This document shows positions 54,579 to 64,000 of a stretch of 64,000 bases of DNA, piece by piece. Made by a program: the position numbers and the translations under genes. Each line of letters begins with the position of its first letter. Positions within the stretch are counted from its first letter, which is position 1. The notes beneath the pieces are model-generated. The model saw only the letters and a list, made by a program, of their open reading frames with translations. It had not been told where the DNA came from and did no database searches. The DNA is from Mesorhizobium loti CJ3sym (GTDB lineage Bacteria; Pseudomonadota; Alphaproteobacteria; Rhizobiales; Rhizobiaceae): assembly GCF_000472785.1 (NCBI RefSeq), contig NZ_AXAL01000003.1:1-64000 (forward strand), read 5' to 3'.

Positions 54579-57467
54579 TTGACGAATTTCCTGCGAAACG
54601 GGCCGCTTTTCGCCTTTGTCCTCGCGGCAATCGTGACGCTGTGCGCGGCTTCGTCGGCCTTTGCCGTTGAGCCGATCAAGATTGCCCGCGACGACATCGC
54701 GCTCGACCTTTCGGGCGCCGTCGAGATCTATCGAAACCAGGGGGATAATTTCCAGGTATCGACCGCACCCGGGCCGGACGGCATCGTGCGGCGCATCGAG
54801 GTCGAGGCGAAGGACGCGCGATCGACCGGCGACTGGGCGGTGTTCGCACTCGCCAACACCACCGACCAGCAGCTCGACCGGCTCATCGTCGCGCCGCATT
54901 TTCGCCTGGTGAATTCCGGCATTTTCTGGCCCGATCTCGGCTCGACCCGCCTGGCAGCGATCACGCCCAGCGAAGGCTTCGCGCTCGACCGCCAGACCAG
55001 CCCCGATGCCGACGTGTTCCGGGTGACGCTGAACCCGGGCACGGTGATCACCTTCATCGCCGAGCTTGCCTCGCCGAAGCTGCCGCAGGTCTATCTCTGG
55101 GATCCCGAATCCTACAAGGACTCGGTCAATTCCTACACGCTGTTTCGCGGCATCGTCATCGGCATTGCCGGCCTTTTGGCGCTGTTCCTGACCATCCTTT
55201 TCGTGGTCAAGGGGACGTCGATGTTCCCGGCGACCGCCGCTCTTGCCTGGGCCGTGCTTGCCTATATCTGCGTCGATTTCGGCTTCCTCAACAAGGTCAT
55301 CGAGATCTCGCCCGGCAATGAGCAGATGTGGCGAGCGGGAACGGAGGTGGCGCTTGCGGCGACCTTCGTGGTGTTCCTGTTCGCCTATCTCAACCTCAAC
55401 CGATGGCACGGCCATTTCAGCTATGGCGCGCTGGTCTGGATCCTCGGGCTGGTGCTGATTGCAGGCGTCGCCATTGTCGATCCGGCGGTGGCCGCCGGTA
55501 TCGCCCGCATTTCGTTTGCCGCCACCGCGCTGACCGGGCTCGGCCTGATCATCTTCCTTGGCATACGCGGCTATGACCGCGCCATCATGCTGGTGCCCAG
55601 TTGGGTCATGGTGCTGTTGTGGCTATGCGGGTCGTGGATGGCGATCACCGGCATGCTCGACAACGACATCGCCCAGCCGGCGCTCGGCGGCGGGCTGATC
55701 CTGATCATCCTGTTGATCGGCTTCACCGTCATGCAGCACGCCTTTGCCGGCGGTGCGCTGCATCAAGGCCTGTTCTCCGACCTTGAACGGCAGGCGCTGG
55801 CGGTAGCCGGGTCGGGCGACACGGTGTGGGACTGGGACGTGCTGCGCGACCGCGTGGTGACCAAGCCCGATGTCAGCATCCAACTGGGCCTGGCGCCCAA
55901 CAGCCTTGGGGGCGCAGCGCGCAACTGGCTGCCGGTGCTGCACGCCGACGACCGCGATACCTTCCGCACCACGCTCGACGTGGTGTTGGAACATCGGCGC
56001 GGCCGGGTGTCGCAGAATTTCCGCCTGCGCGGTGCTGACGGGCACTATCACTGGTTTTCGCTGCGCGCACGCCCGGTCATCGGATCCGACGGTGAGGTCA
56101 TCCGCTGCGTCGGCACCATGGTCGACGTCACTGAGCAGAAGAAGTCCGAGGAGCGGCTGCTGCACGACGCCGTGCACGACAATCTGACCGGGCTGCCGAA
56201 CCGCGAACTTTTGATGAACCGGCTTGAGGCGATCATCTCGATCGCCCGCACCGAAGAGAAGGTGCGCCCGACCGTATTCGTCATCGACATCGACCGCTTC
56301 AAGCAGGTCAATGACGGGCTCGGCATCTCTGCCGGCGATACCATCCTGCTCACCATAGCGCGCCGCTTGCACCGCTTGCTCAAGCCGAAGGATTCGCTGT
56401 CTCGCTTTGCTGGCGACCAATTCGCGCTGATGCTGCTCTCCGAACAGGATCCAGCTCGCATCGCCGGCGTGGCCGATGCCATCAAGCACGCGATCAACAA
56501 CCCGATCACCTTTGCCAAGCGCGAGATCGTGCTGACCGCGTCGATAGGCCTGATCACCTGGAATTCGCCGCAGATGTCGGCCGAGGACATGGTCAAGGAC
56601 GCCGAGCTCGCCATGCACCAGGCCAAGCGTTTTGGGGGCGACAGGATCGAGCCGTTCCGCCCGGCTTTCCGCACCGTTGGTACCGACCGGCTGCAGTTTG
56701 AATCCGACCTGCGGCGCGCCATCGAGCGGCGCGAATTCACGCTTGCCTATCAGCCGATCGTTCGGCTGGAGGACGGCAGCGTTGCCGGCTTCGAAGCCTT
56801 GCTGCGCTGGGACCATCCGCGCCGCGGCATGATCCCGCCGGCCGATTTCATCCCGGTCGCCGAAAGCTGCGGGCTGATCGTGCAGCTTGGACTGTTTGCC
56901 ATGCAGCAAGCAGCCGAGGATCTCGCCGGCTGGCAAAAGCAGATCGGCGACGCGCCGCTGTCGGTCTCGGTCAATCTATCCAGCCGCCAGCTCATCCGCC
57001 GCGACCTGGTCAGCGACGTCCGCTCAGTCATAGCGCGGGCCAATTTGAAACCGCGCTGCTTCCGGCTCGAACTCACCGAATCCCTGGTCATGGACAATCC
57101 GGAACAGACCGCCCATGTGCTGACCAAGCTGAAGCAGCTCGGCATCGGACTGTCGCTGGACGATTTCGGCACCGGCTATTCATCGCTCGCCTATCTGACG
57201 AGGTTTCCGTTCGACACGATCAAGATCGATAAGAGTTTTGTCGACGACAGCACACCCAAGCGCGCCGTGCTGCTCAAATCCATGGTCAACATGGCGCATG
57301 AACTCGGCCTGTCGGTGGTCGCCGAGGGCATATCGGACGAACGCGATGCCCTGGAACTGCGCCAGATGGGTTGCGAATATGTGCAAAGCTTCATGTTCGG
57401 CGCGCCGATGCCCGCCGATCAGGTACTGAAGACGTTGAAGGAGCAGTATCCGCTGACGCAGGCTTAG
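54579..57467 (+). CDS. Membrane-bound PAS-GGDEF-EAL protein with degenerate GGDEF site
   Basis: Cyclic-di-GMP signalling protein of 962 residues. A signal peptide and periplasmic part (about 1-185, 7TMR-DISM-like) are followed by seven or so helices (about 190-400) and a PAS domain (about 405-525, closing GTMVDVTEQKKSEE). The GGDEF domain (about 535-695) has the active-site motif AGDQF (611-615) in place of GGDEF. The EAL domain (about 705-955) has EAL at 739-741 plus NLSSRQL, LELTES and DDFGTGYSSL intact. It is therefore probably a phosphodiesterase with a regulatory GGDEF domain. The start is TTG at 54579 with GAAGGA upstream, 3 nt after the acetyltransferase stop. Confidence 0.93.
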   Translation: MTNFLRNGPLFAFVLAAIVTLCAASSAFAVEPIKIARDDIALDLSGAVEIYRNQGDNFQVSTAPGPDGIVRRIEVEAKDARSTGDWAVFALANTTDQQLDRLIVAPHFRLVNSGIFWPDLGSTRLAAITPSEGFALDRQTSPDADVFRVTLNPGTVITFIAELASPKLPQVYLWDPESYKDSVNSYTLFRGIVIGIAGLLALFLTILFVVKGTSMFPATAALAWAVLAYICVDFGFLNKVIEISPGNEQMWRAGTEVALAATFVVFLFAYLNLNRWHGHFSYGALVWILGLVLIAGVAIVDPAVAAGIARISFAATALTGLGLIIFLGIRGYDRAIMLVPSWVMVLLWLCGSWMAITGMLDNDIAQPALGGGLILIILLIGFTVMQHAFAGGALHQGLFSDLERQALAVAGSGDTVWDWDVLRDRVVTKPDVSIQLGLAPNSLGGAARNWLPVLHADDRDTFRTTLDVVLEHRRGRVSQNFRLRGADGHYHWFSLRARPVIGSDGEVIRCVGTMVDVTEQKKSEERLLHDAVHDNLTGLPNRELLMNRLEAIISIARTEEKVRPTVFVIDIDRFKQVNDGLGISAGDTILLTIARRLHRLLKPKDSLSRFAGDQFALMLLSEQDPARIAGVADAIKHAINNPITFAKREIVLTASIGLITWNSPQMSAEDMVKDAELAMHQAKRFGGDRIEPFRPAFRTVGTDRLQFESDLRRAIERREFTLAYQPIVRLEDGSVAGFEALLRWDHPRRGMIPPADFIPVAESCGLIVQLGLFAMQQAAEDLAGWQKQIGDAPLSVSVNLSSRQLIRRDLVSDVRSVIARANLKPRCFRLELTESLVMDNPEQTAHVLTKLKQLGIGLSLDDFGTGYSSLAYLTRFPFDTIKIDKSFVDDSTPKRAVLLKSMVNMAHELGLSVVAEGISDERDALELRQMGCEYVQSFMFGAPMPADQVLKTLKEQYPLTQA

Positions 57468-57609
57468 AGGCCGTTTGGAAACTCTACTCCTGCGGCCATC
57501 TGATCGCGGTTTCTGCGCTTCCGGTGCTCACGTACCAAAAGTACGCTCCGCTCCGGTTCTCGAAATCACCATCATATGACTCGCATGAGCGAGTTTCGAA
57601 ACGGCCTCT
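57466..57609. repeat. Long imperfect palindrome between convergent genes
   Basis: Outer arms AGAGGCCGTTTGGAAACTC and GAGTTTCGAAACGGCCTCT differ at one base. Complementarity continues imperfectly to a CGTAC-caaaa-GTACG centre, so nearly the whole 144 nt can fold as one hairpin. It starts inside the stop codon of the GGDEF/EAL gene and ends 17 nt before the convergent yqgE-like gene. It may terminate transcription from both sides or be a small mobile palindromic repeat. Confidence 0.7.
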
Positions 57610-57625
57610 GCGTCGGCCTGATGGG

Positions 57626-58234
57626 TCAGGCGTGTCCGGCCGCCAGGCTCAAATGGGCGAGATCGATGCCGATCGAGGCAAGAATCCGATCGTATTTGCG
57701 CTCGATGTCGGCGTCGAACAGAAGTTCGGGACTGGCCGGGCAGGTCAGCCAGCCATTCTCGGCGATCTCGGTTTCAAGCTGGCCGGCGCCCCAACCGGAG
57801 TAACCGAGCGCCATCAGCGCGCGGCGGGGGCCACGGCCCGACGATATGGCGCGCAATATGTCGACGGTTGCAGTCAGGCAGATGTCGTCGGAAACAGTCA
57901 GTGACGATTCCACGCGGTAGTCGCCAGAATGCAGGACGAAGCCCCGGCTGCGGTCGACGGGCCCGCCATTGCGCACGACGAAGTCGCGCGCCTGCGCCGG
58001 CAGGCGGATCGCCTCCTGCTCGTTCATGATGCCGAGCTGCACCAACAGGTCCGGAAACAGCATCTGCTGTGTCTGGTTGATGATCAGGCCCATCGCGCCT
58101 TCATCGCTGTGGGCGCAGATGTAAATGACCGAGCGCGTAAAACGGTCGTCCTTCATGCCCGGCATGGCAATCAGGAACTGATCGTCGAGAAAGCCGCGTC
58201 CGGCGGCTGTCTTCTTGTGGCGCAACAAATCCAT
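57626..58234 (-). CDS. YqgE/AlgH family protein
   Basis: Protein of 202 residues of the UPF0301 family: [39 protein letters not shown] in pieces, then [14 protein letters not shown] near 95 and the closing [20 protein letters not shown] near 150. The family fold is known, but its role (once linked to alginate control) is not settled. ATG 58234 matches the family N-terminus; the frame is open to 58339. It converges with the GGDEF/EAL gene and is divergent from the DsbD-like gene. Confidence 0.93.
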   Translation of the reverse strand: MDLLRHKKTAAGRGFLDDQFLIAMPGMKDDRFTRSVIYICAHSDEGAMGLIINQTQQMLFPDLLVQLGIMNEQEAIRLPAQARDFVVRNGGPVDRSRGFVLHSGDYRVESSLTVSDDICLTATVDILRAISSGRGPRRALMALGYSGWGAGQLETEIAENGWLTCPASPELLFDADIERKYDRILASIGIDLAHLSLAAGHA

Positions 58235-58406
58235 GGTTGGGAGGGTAACGCGTTTCCCGGGCGTCGAAAAGATGCACGGCAGCGGATTCGACCAAAGCCC
58301 ATGGCGCCAGTTCGGCACTTGTTTGTCCGCAAGGGTCACGCAAATATGATATCGGCAGCGCTATGAAATCATTGCGAAGCCACGAACGGACGATCAAATC
58401 ACCGCC

Positions 58407-59213
58407 ATGCAAAGCTTGAAAATCCTGTTGCTCGGCGCCGCACTCGGATCGGCAACCATCCTTCCCGCCCATGCCTCATCGTCCGCCTGGTACAACAGTG
58501 AAGGCGGTAAGGTCCGGCTGGTGACAACAGGCAAGCCCGATGCTGCCGGCCGCATCCAGGGCGTCCTCGACATCGCCCTGAAGCCCGGCTGGAAGACCTA
58601 TTGGCGCGATCCGGGCGACGCCGGTGTGCCGCCGCAGCTCGACATTTCACCCAGCACCAACATCGCCGCTGCAGCGCTCTCTTTTCCAGCGCCCCAACGC
58701 CACGATGACGGTTATGGCAAATGGGCAGGTTACAATTATCCGGTTTCGCTGCCCGTGACGTTCACGCTGGCGACGCCGAACCAGCCGGCTGTCATCGATG
58801 CCGACATCTTTCTCGGCATTTGCGAAACGATCTGCATTCCCGTGCAGACAAGGCTGACCGTCGACCCCACTTCCGACCCGGACAATGCCGACGACGCAGC
58901 GTTGGTAAAGGCTGCTTTCACGGCGCTGCCGGCGCCGGCAAAGCCCGATTTCGGCATCAATGTCCTGCCGGGCGACCATGAGACGCTGGTTGTCGAGGCG
59001 AGTTTTCCAGGCGCCGCCGAAGCGGCGGATTTCTTTGTCGCCGGCGAGCAGGACTACATGTTCGGTGCTCCGGTTCGCAGCGAAAAGGACGGCAAGCTGA
59101 TCTTCACCGTGCCTATCCTCGACCGCCCGTCGACGACGCCCACGGATGGCGGACTTCACTATACGCTGACCAGTTCATCAGGCGCGGTCGAAGGGCTTTT
59201 GCCTTTCCCTTGA
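58407..59213 (+). CDS. Periplasmic DsbD-like thiol-disulfide interchange protein
   Basis: Exported protein of 268 residues. It has a signal peptide (to about PAHAS) and an immunoglobulin-like DsbD alpha-type domain (about 28-165) with GWKTYWRDPGDAGVPPQ near 52 and a Cys pair in GICETICIP near 143-151 separated by three residues. A second beta-rich part follows (about 170-268). It lacks the transmembrane and thioredoxin parts of DsbD, so it needs a partner to receive electrons. Members are often annotated as cytochrome c biogenesis or DsbD-like proteins; the target is unknown. Followed by the peroxiredoxin gene. Confidence 0.88.
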   Translation: MQSLKILLLGAALGSATILPAHASSSAWYNSEGGKVRLVTTGKPDAAGRIQGVLDIALKPGWKTYWRDPGDAGVPPQLDISPSTNIAAAALSFPAPQRHDDGYGKWAGYNYPVSLPVTFTLATPNQPAVIDADIFLGICETICIPVQTRLTVDPTSDPDNADDAALVKAAFTALPAPAKPDFGINVLPGDHETLVVEASFPGAAEAADFFVAGEQDYMFGAPVRSEKDGKLIFTVPILDRPSTTPTDGGLHYTLTSSSGAVEGLLPFP

Positions 59214-59296
59214 TCCAGTCGGTCCGAACGGTTGCAGGACGTCGCCGAGTTCGCTACGCAAGTACGCATCCTTCCCATTCCCCAAGTGAGGAACTC

Positions 59297-59782
59297 ATGA
59301 CCATTTCCGTTGGCGACAAGCTGCCCGAGGCGACCTTCAAGACGATGACCGCCGATGGCGCCAAGGCGATCACCTCGGCCGAGATTTTCTCGGGCAAGAA
59401 GGTGGTTCTGTTCGGCGTTCCCGGCGCCTTCACGCCGACCTGCAGCAACAACCATTTGCCCGGCTATCTCGAAAACCACGACGCCATCCTGGCGCGCGGC
59501 ATCGACACCATAGCCGTCGTTTCGGTCAACGACGTCCATGTCATGGGCGCCTGGGCGCGCTTCACCGGCGGTGAAGGCAAGATCCTGTTCCTCGCCGATG
59601 GCAATGGCGATTTCGCCAAGGCGGTCGGCCTCGATGTCGATCTCTCGGCCGGTGGCCTGGGGCAGCGCTCAAAGCGTTTTTCGATGATCGTCGACAATGG
59701 CAATGTAACCACGCTCAATATCGAAGGCAGCCCGGGCCAGGCCGTCGAGTCGAGCGCCGCCAAGATTCTCGAGCAGATCTGA
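59297..59782 (+). CDS. Peroxiredoxin (Prx5-type)
   Basis: Thiol peroxidase of 161 residues reducing hydrogen peroxide and organic peroxides. The peroxidatic Cys is in VPGAFTPTCSNNHLPGY (Cys 49), the Arg partner is in the AWARFTG area near 90, and the ending GNVTTLNIEGSPGQAVESSAAKIL is typical of Prx5/AhpE-like glutaredoxin-dependent types. No second conserved Cys is near the C-terminus, suggesting the one-cysteine mechanism. ATG 59297 has GAGGAA upstream. Confidence 0.95.
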   Translation: MTISVGDKLPEATFKTMTADGAKAITSAEIFSGKKVVLFGVPGAFTPTCSNNHLPGYLENHDAILARGIDTIAVVSVNDVHVMGAWARFTGGEGKILFLADGNGDFAKAVGLDVDLSAGGLGQRSKRFSMIVDNGNVTTLNIEGSPGQAVESSAAKILEQI

Positions 59783-59787
59783 CCTCG

Positions 59788-60264
59788 ATGTTCGATGTCC
59801 TCTGGCGCGCCATCGCGGTCGGTATCGGCGCCACCGTGCTGATGGACCTCTGGGCCCTCTTCCTGCACAAGGCGTTCGGCCAGCCACGGCCGAACTGGGG
59901 ACCGGTCGGGCGCTGGGTCTGGCATCTCCGCGACAAGGTCTTTCACGACGATATCGGCGATGCGGTGCCCTATGCCCATGAATTGGCGCTGGGCTGGGCG
60001 TTTCACTATTTCGTCGGCATCGTCTACGGCATCATTCTGGTCCTGGTGGCCGGAGCGGGATGGCTGGCCGCGCCGACCTTCCTGCCGGCCTTCATCCTCG
60101 GCATCGTTACCGTCGGTGCCGGCTGGTTCCTGCTGGCGCCCGGCCTGGGCGCCGGATGGGCAGCCTCGAAGCGGCCCAATCCCATGCAGATCAGGGCACT
60201 CAACCTGGTTTCGCACACGGTGTTCGCGCTCGGGCTTTGGGGTACGGCGCTGCTGATCCGTTAG
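59788..60264 (+). CDS. DUF2938 membrane protein
   Basis: Protein of 158 residues with four hydrophobic helices and the family pattern VLMDLWALFLHKAFG near 18-32, NWGPVGRWVWHL near 36-47 and GWAFHYFVGIVYGIILV near 69-85. Near 114-128 it has WFLLAPGLGAGWAAS. No function is known for the family. It follows the peroxiredoxin gene by 5 nt, so they are probably co-transcribed, and converges with parE. Confidence 0.88.
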   Translation: MFDVLWRAIAVGIGATVLMDLWALFLHKAFGQPRPNWGPVGRWVWHLRDKVFHDDIGDAVPYAHELALGWAFHYFVGIVYGIILVLVAGAGWLAAPTFLPAFILGIVTVGAGWFLLAPGLGAGWAASKRPNPMQIRALNLVSHTVFALGLWGTALLIR

Positions 60265-60269
60265 ACTAT

Positions 60270-60861
<592 letters not shown>

Positions 60862-60967
60862 TTATAGTTTTGCTCTATAGTAGGAAATATTACTCCCATC
60901 CTTAGTCCTTGAGCAATCACAAATTTGCCGGGATAGTCCGTCCTATCCCTATGTTTATGCTCGCCGG

Positions 60968-61546
60968 TCAAGGCAGCCTGTCGACCGGTCGCCACCCATG
61001 GAGGACGTGGCGCGAGCCAATGTCGTAAGCGAAATAGTTGCCACCGCCTGCCGGCTGATCCGCTTCGCGGCTGATCTCCCGCCCGCTCAGTGACAGCAGC
61101 AGGAGCGTTCCAACGCCTCCATGGCCAACAAGAGCAATGTCGCCGCCATCATTGCCGCCGAGCACGGCCTCGACCTCGCTCACGATGCGCTGCTGCGCAT
61201 CGATCGCCCGCTCCCAGCCGCGAATGCTTTTGTGCGGATTGGCGAAGAACTGGTCGGCGACCGCCTCGAACTCCGGCGGCGGCAGGAAGCCCGTCGCGGA
61301 GCGGTCATTCTCATGAATTTTGTCCCTCACTTCGACTGCAAGGCGGAGATGCTTTGCGAGAATCTCGGCGGTGTCTATCGCCTTGCGTTCAGCCGATGAA
61401 AAGATGCGCCGGATCGGCCCGACCCATGGTTGATCGAGCATGGCAAAGGCTCTCGCTCGGCCGACGTCGGACAGCCCCCATTCCGGCACGGGAATCGCGG
61501 CATCCATCTGAACCTGGGGATGGGTGATGTAGTAGGCGATCGGCAT
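60968..61546 (-). CDS. Histidine-phosphatase-fold protein with altered RHG motif
   Basis: Phosphoglycerate-mutase-like protein of 192 residues. The first catalytic motif reads ITHP (Thr 8, His 9, Pro 10) instead of RHG. Other parts are present: IFSSAERKAIDTAEILA near 47-63, a Glu-rich region near 77, and the second His in ALVGHGGVGTLLLL near 138. The phosphohistidine candidate is kept, but the first Arg and Gly are lost, so activity is uncertain. ATG 61546 has GAGAGA upstream; a TTG at 61591 overlapping rnhA's stop would add 15 residues. Confidence 0.85.
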   Translation of the reverse strand: MPIAYYITHPQVQMDAAIPVPEWGLSDVGRARAFAMLDQPWVGPIRRIFSSAERKAIDTAEILAKHLRLAVEVRDKIHENDRSATGFLPPPEFEAVADQFFANPHKSIRGWERAIDAQQRIVSEVEAVLGGNDGGDIALVGHGGVGTLLLLSLSGREISREADQPAGGGNYFAYDIGSRHVLHGWRPVDRLP

Positions 61547-61587
61547 GACAGATGTCTCTCGCCAGTCGAGGGCCGCGAAGCAGGACT

Positions 61588-62121
61588 TCAATAGCTCTGG
61601 GTCGAACGACGCGCCTTGGTGGCAAGCGGCTGCTTTGCTTGGAGATCCGGCTTTGGTGCTGAAACCGCCGGCTTGAAAGAGCCTTTCTTGAACGGCGCCA
61701 TGCCTTCCCGTGCCAATTCGTCGGCGCGTTCGTTCTCGGCATGGCCGGCATGGCCCTTGACCCAGTTCCAGGTGACCTTGTGGCGCTTGTTGGCTTCATC
61801 GAGTGCCTGCCACAGCTCGCCGTTCTTGACCGGCTTCTTGTCGGCGGTCTTCCAGCCGTTCTTCTTCCAGCCATGGATCCATTTGGAAATGCCGTCCATG
61901 ACATATTTGCTGTCGGTATGAAGCTCGACGGTGCAGGGTTCCTTCAGCGCATTCAGCGCGGAAATGGCCGCCAGCAACTCCATGCGGTTGTTGGTTGTCT
62001 CGGCCTCGCCGCCGGAAAGCTCCCTGGTGGTGCCGTTGAAGCGCAGGATGGCACCCCAGCCGCCAGGGCCGGGATTGCCCGAGCAGGCGCCGTCGGTGAA
62101 GATTTCAACCTGTTTGCTCAT
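61588..62121 (-). CDS. rnhA: Ribonuclease HI
   Basis: Cuts RNA in RNA-DNA hybrids. It has 177 residues; the first 150 form the usual RNase HI fold with all four acidic residues ([11 protein letters not shown] with Asp, [10 protein letters not shown] with Glu, [10 protein letters not shown] with Asp, [11 protein letters not shown] with Asp) and the HAGH loop. A basic C-terminal tail of about 30 residues ([19 protein letters not shown] in part) is an extra of rhizobial versions. It overlaps thrB by 4 nt (ATGA). Confidence 0.97.
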   Translation of the reverse strand: MSKQVEIFTDGACSGNPGPGGWGAILRFNGTTRELSGGEAETTNNRMELLAAISALNALKEPCTVELHTDSKYVMDGISKWIHGWKKNGWKTADKKPVKNGELWQALDEANKRHKVTWNWVKGHAGHAENERADELAREGMAPFKKGSFKPAVSAPKPDLQAKQPLATKARRSTQSY

Positions 62122-63080
62122 GCTAACCCATATTCCGAAGCAGATTTGATCGCCCGATGAAACCGGATCCGCCTGATGTATTCGGTCGGATCACGCTTCA
62201 TGACCAGGCCGCCATCGGGAACGGTGAGCCAGTCATAGAGCCGGGTCAACATGAAGCGCAGCGCCGAGCCGCGCGCCAGCATCGGCAGTGCCGCCTTTTC
62301 CTGATCGCTCAGCGGACGCACGCTCTGATAGCTCTCAAGCAACGCCTTGCCCTTGGTGAGGTTGAAGGAAAAGTCCTTCTCGAAACACCAGGCGTTGAGG
62401 CAGGTGGCGACGTCGTAGGCATAGAGGTCGTCACAGGCAAAATAGAAGTCGATCAGGCCGGAGAGCTTTTCGCCTAGGAAGAAGACATTGTCCGGAAAAA
62501 GATCGGCATGGATGATGCCTGCTGGCAGGCCCTTCGGCCAGTTACGCTCAAGGTCCACAAAATCGGCGTCGACCTCAGCCGCCAGCCCAGGCTCGACCTC
62601 GTCGGCGCGGTCGCGGGATGCATCCCAAAGCTTGCGCCAGCCGTCGATGGCGAGCGCGTTGGGACGGGTCATCGAAAAGTCGGCGCCAGCCAGATGCAGG
62701 GCGGCCAAAGCCTTGCCGACCTCGGCACAATGCGTTGCCGTCGGCCGCCGCAGCGAGAGCCCTTCAAGGAAGGTGATGATGACCGCGGGACGGCCGGCCA
62801 GCGTGCCGATGACGCTGCCGTCATGCGCGGTCACCGGCAGCGGGCAGGACACGCCCTTGTTGGCGAGATGGCCCATCAAGCCGAGGAAAAACGGCAGGTC
62901 CGCCTTCTCGACGCGCTTCTCATAGAGCGTCAGAATGTAGGCGCCGCTGGACGTATGCAGCAGGAAATTCGAATTCTCGGTGCCTTCGGCGATGCCCTTG
63001 TAGGACAGGAGATCGCCGACCGGGTAGTGCTTCAGGAAAGCGCCGAGTTCGCCCTCCGCAACGTCGGTATAGACGGCCAT
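62118..63080 (-). CDS. thrB: Homoserine kinase (APH-fold, ThrB type II)
   Basis: Phosphorylates homoserine for threonine synthesis. It has 320 residues with a protein-kinase-like aminoglycoside-phosphotransferase fold: N-lobe [21 protein letters not shown] near 34-55 in pieces, catalytic loop [16 protein letters not shown] near 190-205 with Asp and Asn, and metal-binding Asp in [11 protein letters not shown] near 211-221. This is the proteobacterial form unrelated to GHMP-type ThrB. It lies 5 nt after ispH and overlaps rnhA. Its product feeds ThrC at 51257. Confidence 0.96.
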   Translation of the reverse strand: MAVYTDVAEGELGAFLKHYPVGDLLSYKGIAEGTENSNFLLHTSSGAYILTLYEKRVEKADLPFFLGLMGHLANKGVSCPLPVTAHDGSVIGTLAGRPAVIITFLEGLSLRRPTATHCAEVGKALAALHLAGADFSMTRPNALAIDGWRKLWDASRDRADEVEPGLAAEVDADFVDLERNWPKGLPAGIIHADLFPDNVFFLGEKLSGLIDFYFACDDLYAYDVATCLNAWCFEKDFSFNLTKGKALLESYQSVRPLSDQEKAALPMLARGSALRFMLTRLYDWLTVPDGGLVMKRDPTEYIRRIRFHRAIKSASEYGLA

Positions 63081-63085
63081 GTGCC

Positions 63086-64000
63086 TTACGCGGCTCCGTT
63101 GACGAAGGCCATGTCGGCCGGCGTCAGTTCGACATCGCGCAATACCCGCATGACCGGAAAATCCTCTGTTTCGGTGGCCGTGATGGCCAGGTCGATGGTG
63201 ACATCGAAGCGCTGGCGAAACGCGTCGATGATCTCGTCGACGATGATCTCCGGCGCCGATGCCCCTGCCGACAGGCCGAGCGTCGAAATGTTGCCGATGT
63301 CATTCCACGGAATCTCGGCGGCGCGCTGTACGAGAAGCGACATCTTGGCACCTGCGCGCTCCGCCACTTCGACAAGACGCCGCGAGTTGGAGGAATTGGG
63401 GGCACCGACGATCAGATAGAGATCAGCGCCCGGGGCGGTATCCTTGACCGCTTCCTGGCGGTTGGTGGTGGCGTAGCAGATCGATTCCGCCGCCGGCGCC
63501 TGCAGGGCAGGAAAGCGGTCCTTCAGCGCGCGGATGATGCCGGCGGTGTCCTCGACCGACAGCGTGGTCTGGGTGACGAAGCCGAGCGCTTGTGGGTCGG
63601 CGGGCTCGAGCGTGGCGGCGTCGGCTTCGGTCTCGACCAGCGTGACCGCGCCTTCCGGCAATTGGCCCATTGTGCCGATCACCTCGGGATGTCCGGCATG
63701 GCCGATCAACAGCACATGGCGGCCGAGCCGCTGATGGCGCATCGCCTGCTTGTGGACCTTGGAGACCAGCGGACAGGTGGCGTCGAGATAGAACAGGTTG
63801 CGCGCCTGAGCATCCGCCGGCACCGATTTCGGCACGCCATGCGCCGAGAAGACAACCGGCGACTGCCGGTGTTCGGCCGGAATTTCGGAAAGCTCCTCGA
63901 TGAAGACCGCGCCAAGGCTTTGCAGTCCCTCGACGACATAGCGGTTGTGCACGATCTCATGGCGGACATAGACCGGCGCGCCATATTTCTTCAGAGCCAG
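63086..64000 (-). CDS. ispH: 4-hydroxy-3-methylbut-2-enyl diphosphate reductase, N-terminus cut by window edge
   Basis: Last enzyme of the MEP isoprenoid pathway, an iron-sulfur protein. About 304 residues are visible up to the right edge. The frame continues upstream of the GTG at 63952 ([23 protein letters not shown] in pieces), so the gene begins outside the window. Conserved parts seen are [21 protein letters not shown] with the second cluster Cys, [27 protein letters not shown] with the third Cys, and [15 protein letters not shown]. The first cluster Cys is expected beyond the edge. It heads the ispH-thrB-rnhA run. Confidence 0.96.
   Translation of the reverse strand: MALKKYGAPVYVRHEIVHNRYVVEGLQSLGAVFIEELSEIPAEHRQSPVVFSAHGVPKSVPADAQARNLFYLDATCPLVSKVHKQAMRHQRLGRHVLLIGHAGHPEVIGTMGQLPEGAVTLVETEADAATLEPADPQALGFVTQTTLSVEDTAGIIRALKDRFPALQAPAAESICYATTNRQEAVKDTAPGADLYLIVGAPNSSNSRRLVEVAERAGAKMSLLVQRAAEIPWNDIGNISTLGLSAGASAPEIIVDEIIDAFRQRFDVTIDLAITATETEDFPVMRVLRDVELTPADMAFVNGAA

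Overview
The window looks like chromosomal DNA of an alphaproteobacterium of the order Rhizobiales, most likely Mesorhizobium or a close relative. This is inferred from the high GC content, the CcrM-type DNA methyltransferase, the gene orders smc-dsbA-dciA/mutY, thrC-M16 peptidase-rimJ and ispH-thrB-rnhA, and intergenic palindromic repeats with GGAATTGCTC-like ends. No database search was possible, so the genus is inferred. Both ends cut through genes: rfbB on the left and ispH on the right.

Positions 1-22755 hold a large surface-polysaccharide locus, almost all on the minus strand. It contains a lipid-carrier sugar-1-phosphate transferase, UDP-hexuronic-acid enzymes (a TviB-like dehydrogenase and a glucuronate-type 4-epimerase), a methyltransferase, four family-4 glycosyltransferases, a Wzx-type flippase, a Wzy-type polymerase and an O-antigen-ligase-like protein. 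It also has the export and control set (Wza lipoprotein, Wzc tyrosine autokinase, CpsB-type PHP phosphatase) and dTDP-rhamnose genes rfbA, rfbC and rfbB. Together they predict an acidic, rhamnose-containing polysaccharide made by the Wzx/Wzy route. In the middle are two tandem secreted FecR-like proteins of unknown function and a VapBC toxin-antitoxin pair. Many genes here begin with TTG or GTG, and one glycosyltransferase may start at ATT.

Positions 23275-31034 hold bioY, a metallo-beta-lactamase-fold hydrolase, and a LacI-controlled five-gene set: a PotABCD-type ABC importer plus a divergent MTAP-family phosphorylase. A perfect 18-bp palindrome lies in the divergent promoter region. Positions 31106-41500 hold scattered metabolic and envelope genes (DUF1499, acyl-CoA ligase, DUF427, polysaccharide deacetylase, GT9 glycosyltransferase, pyruvate phosphate dikinase, VOC protein), tRNA-Gln(TTG), a VanZ-like protein and a tandem pair of tiny paralogous proteins.

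Positions 41531-64000 are core chromosome: smc, a DsbA-like protein, a DciA-like protein, mutY, two HAD phosphatases, ccrM, a lipoprotein, thrC, an M16 peptidase, a RimJ-like acetyltransferase and a GGDEF/EAL protein with a degenerate GGDEF site. These are followed by YqgE, a DsbD-like periplasmic protein, a peroxiredoxin, DUF2938, ParDE, an unusual histidine phosphatase, rnhA, thrB and ispH. No insertion sequence, prophage or CRISPR array was seen.
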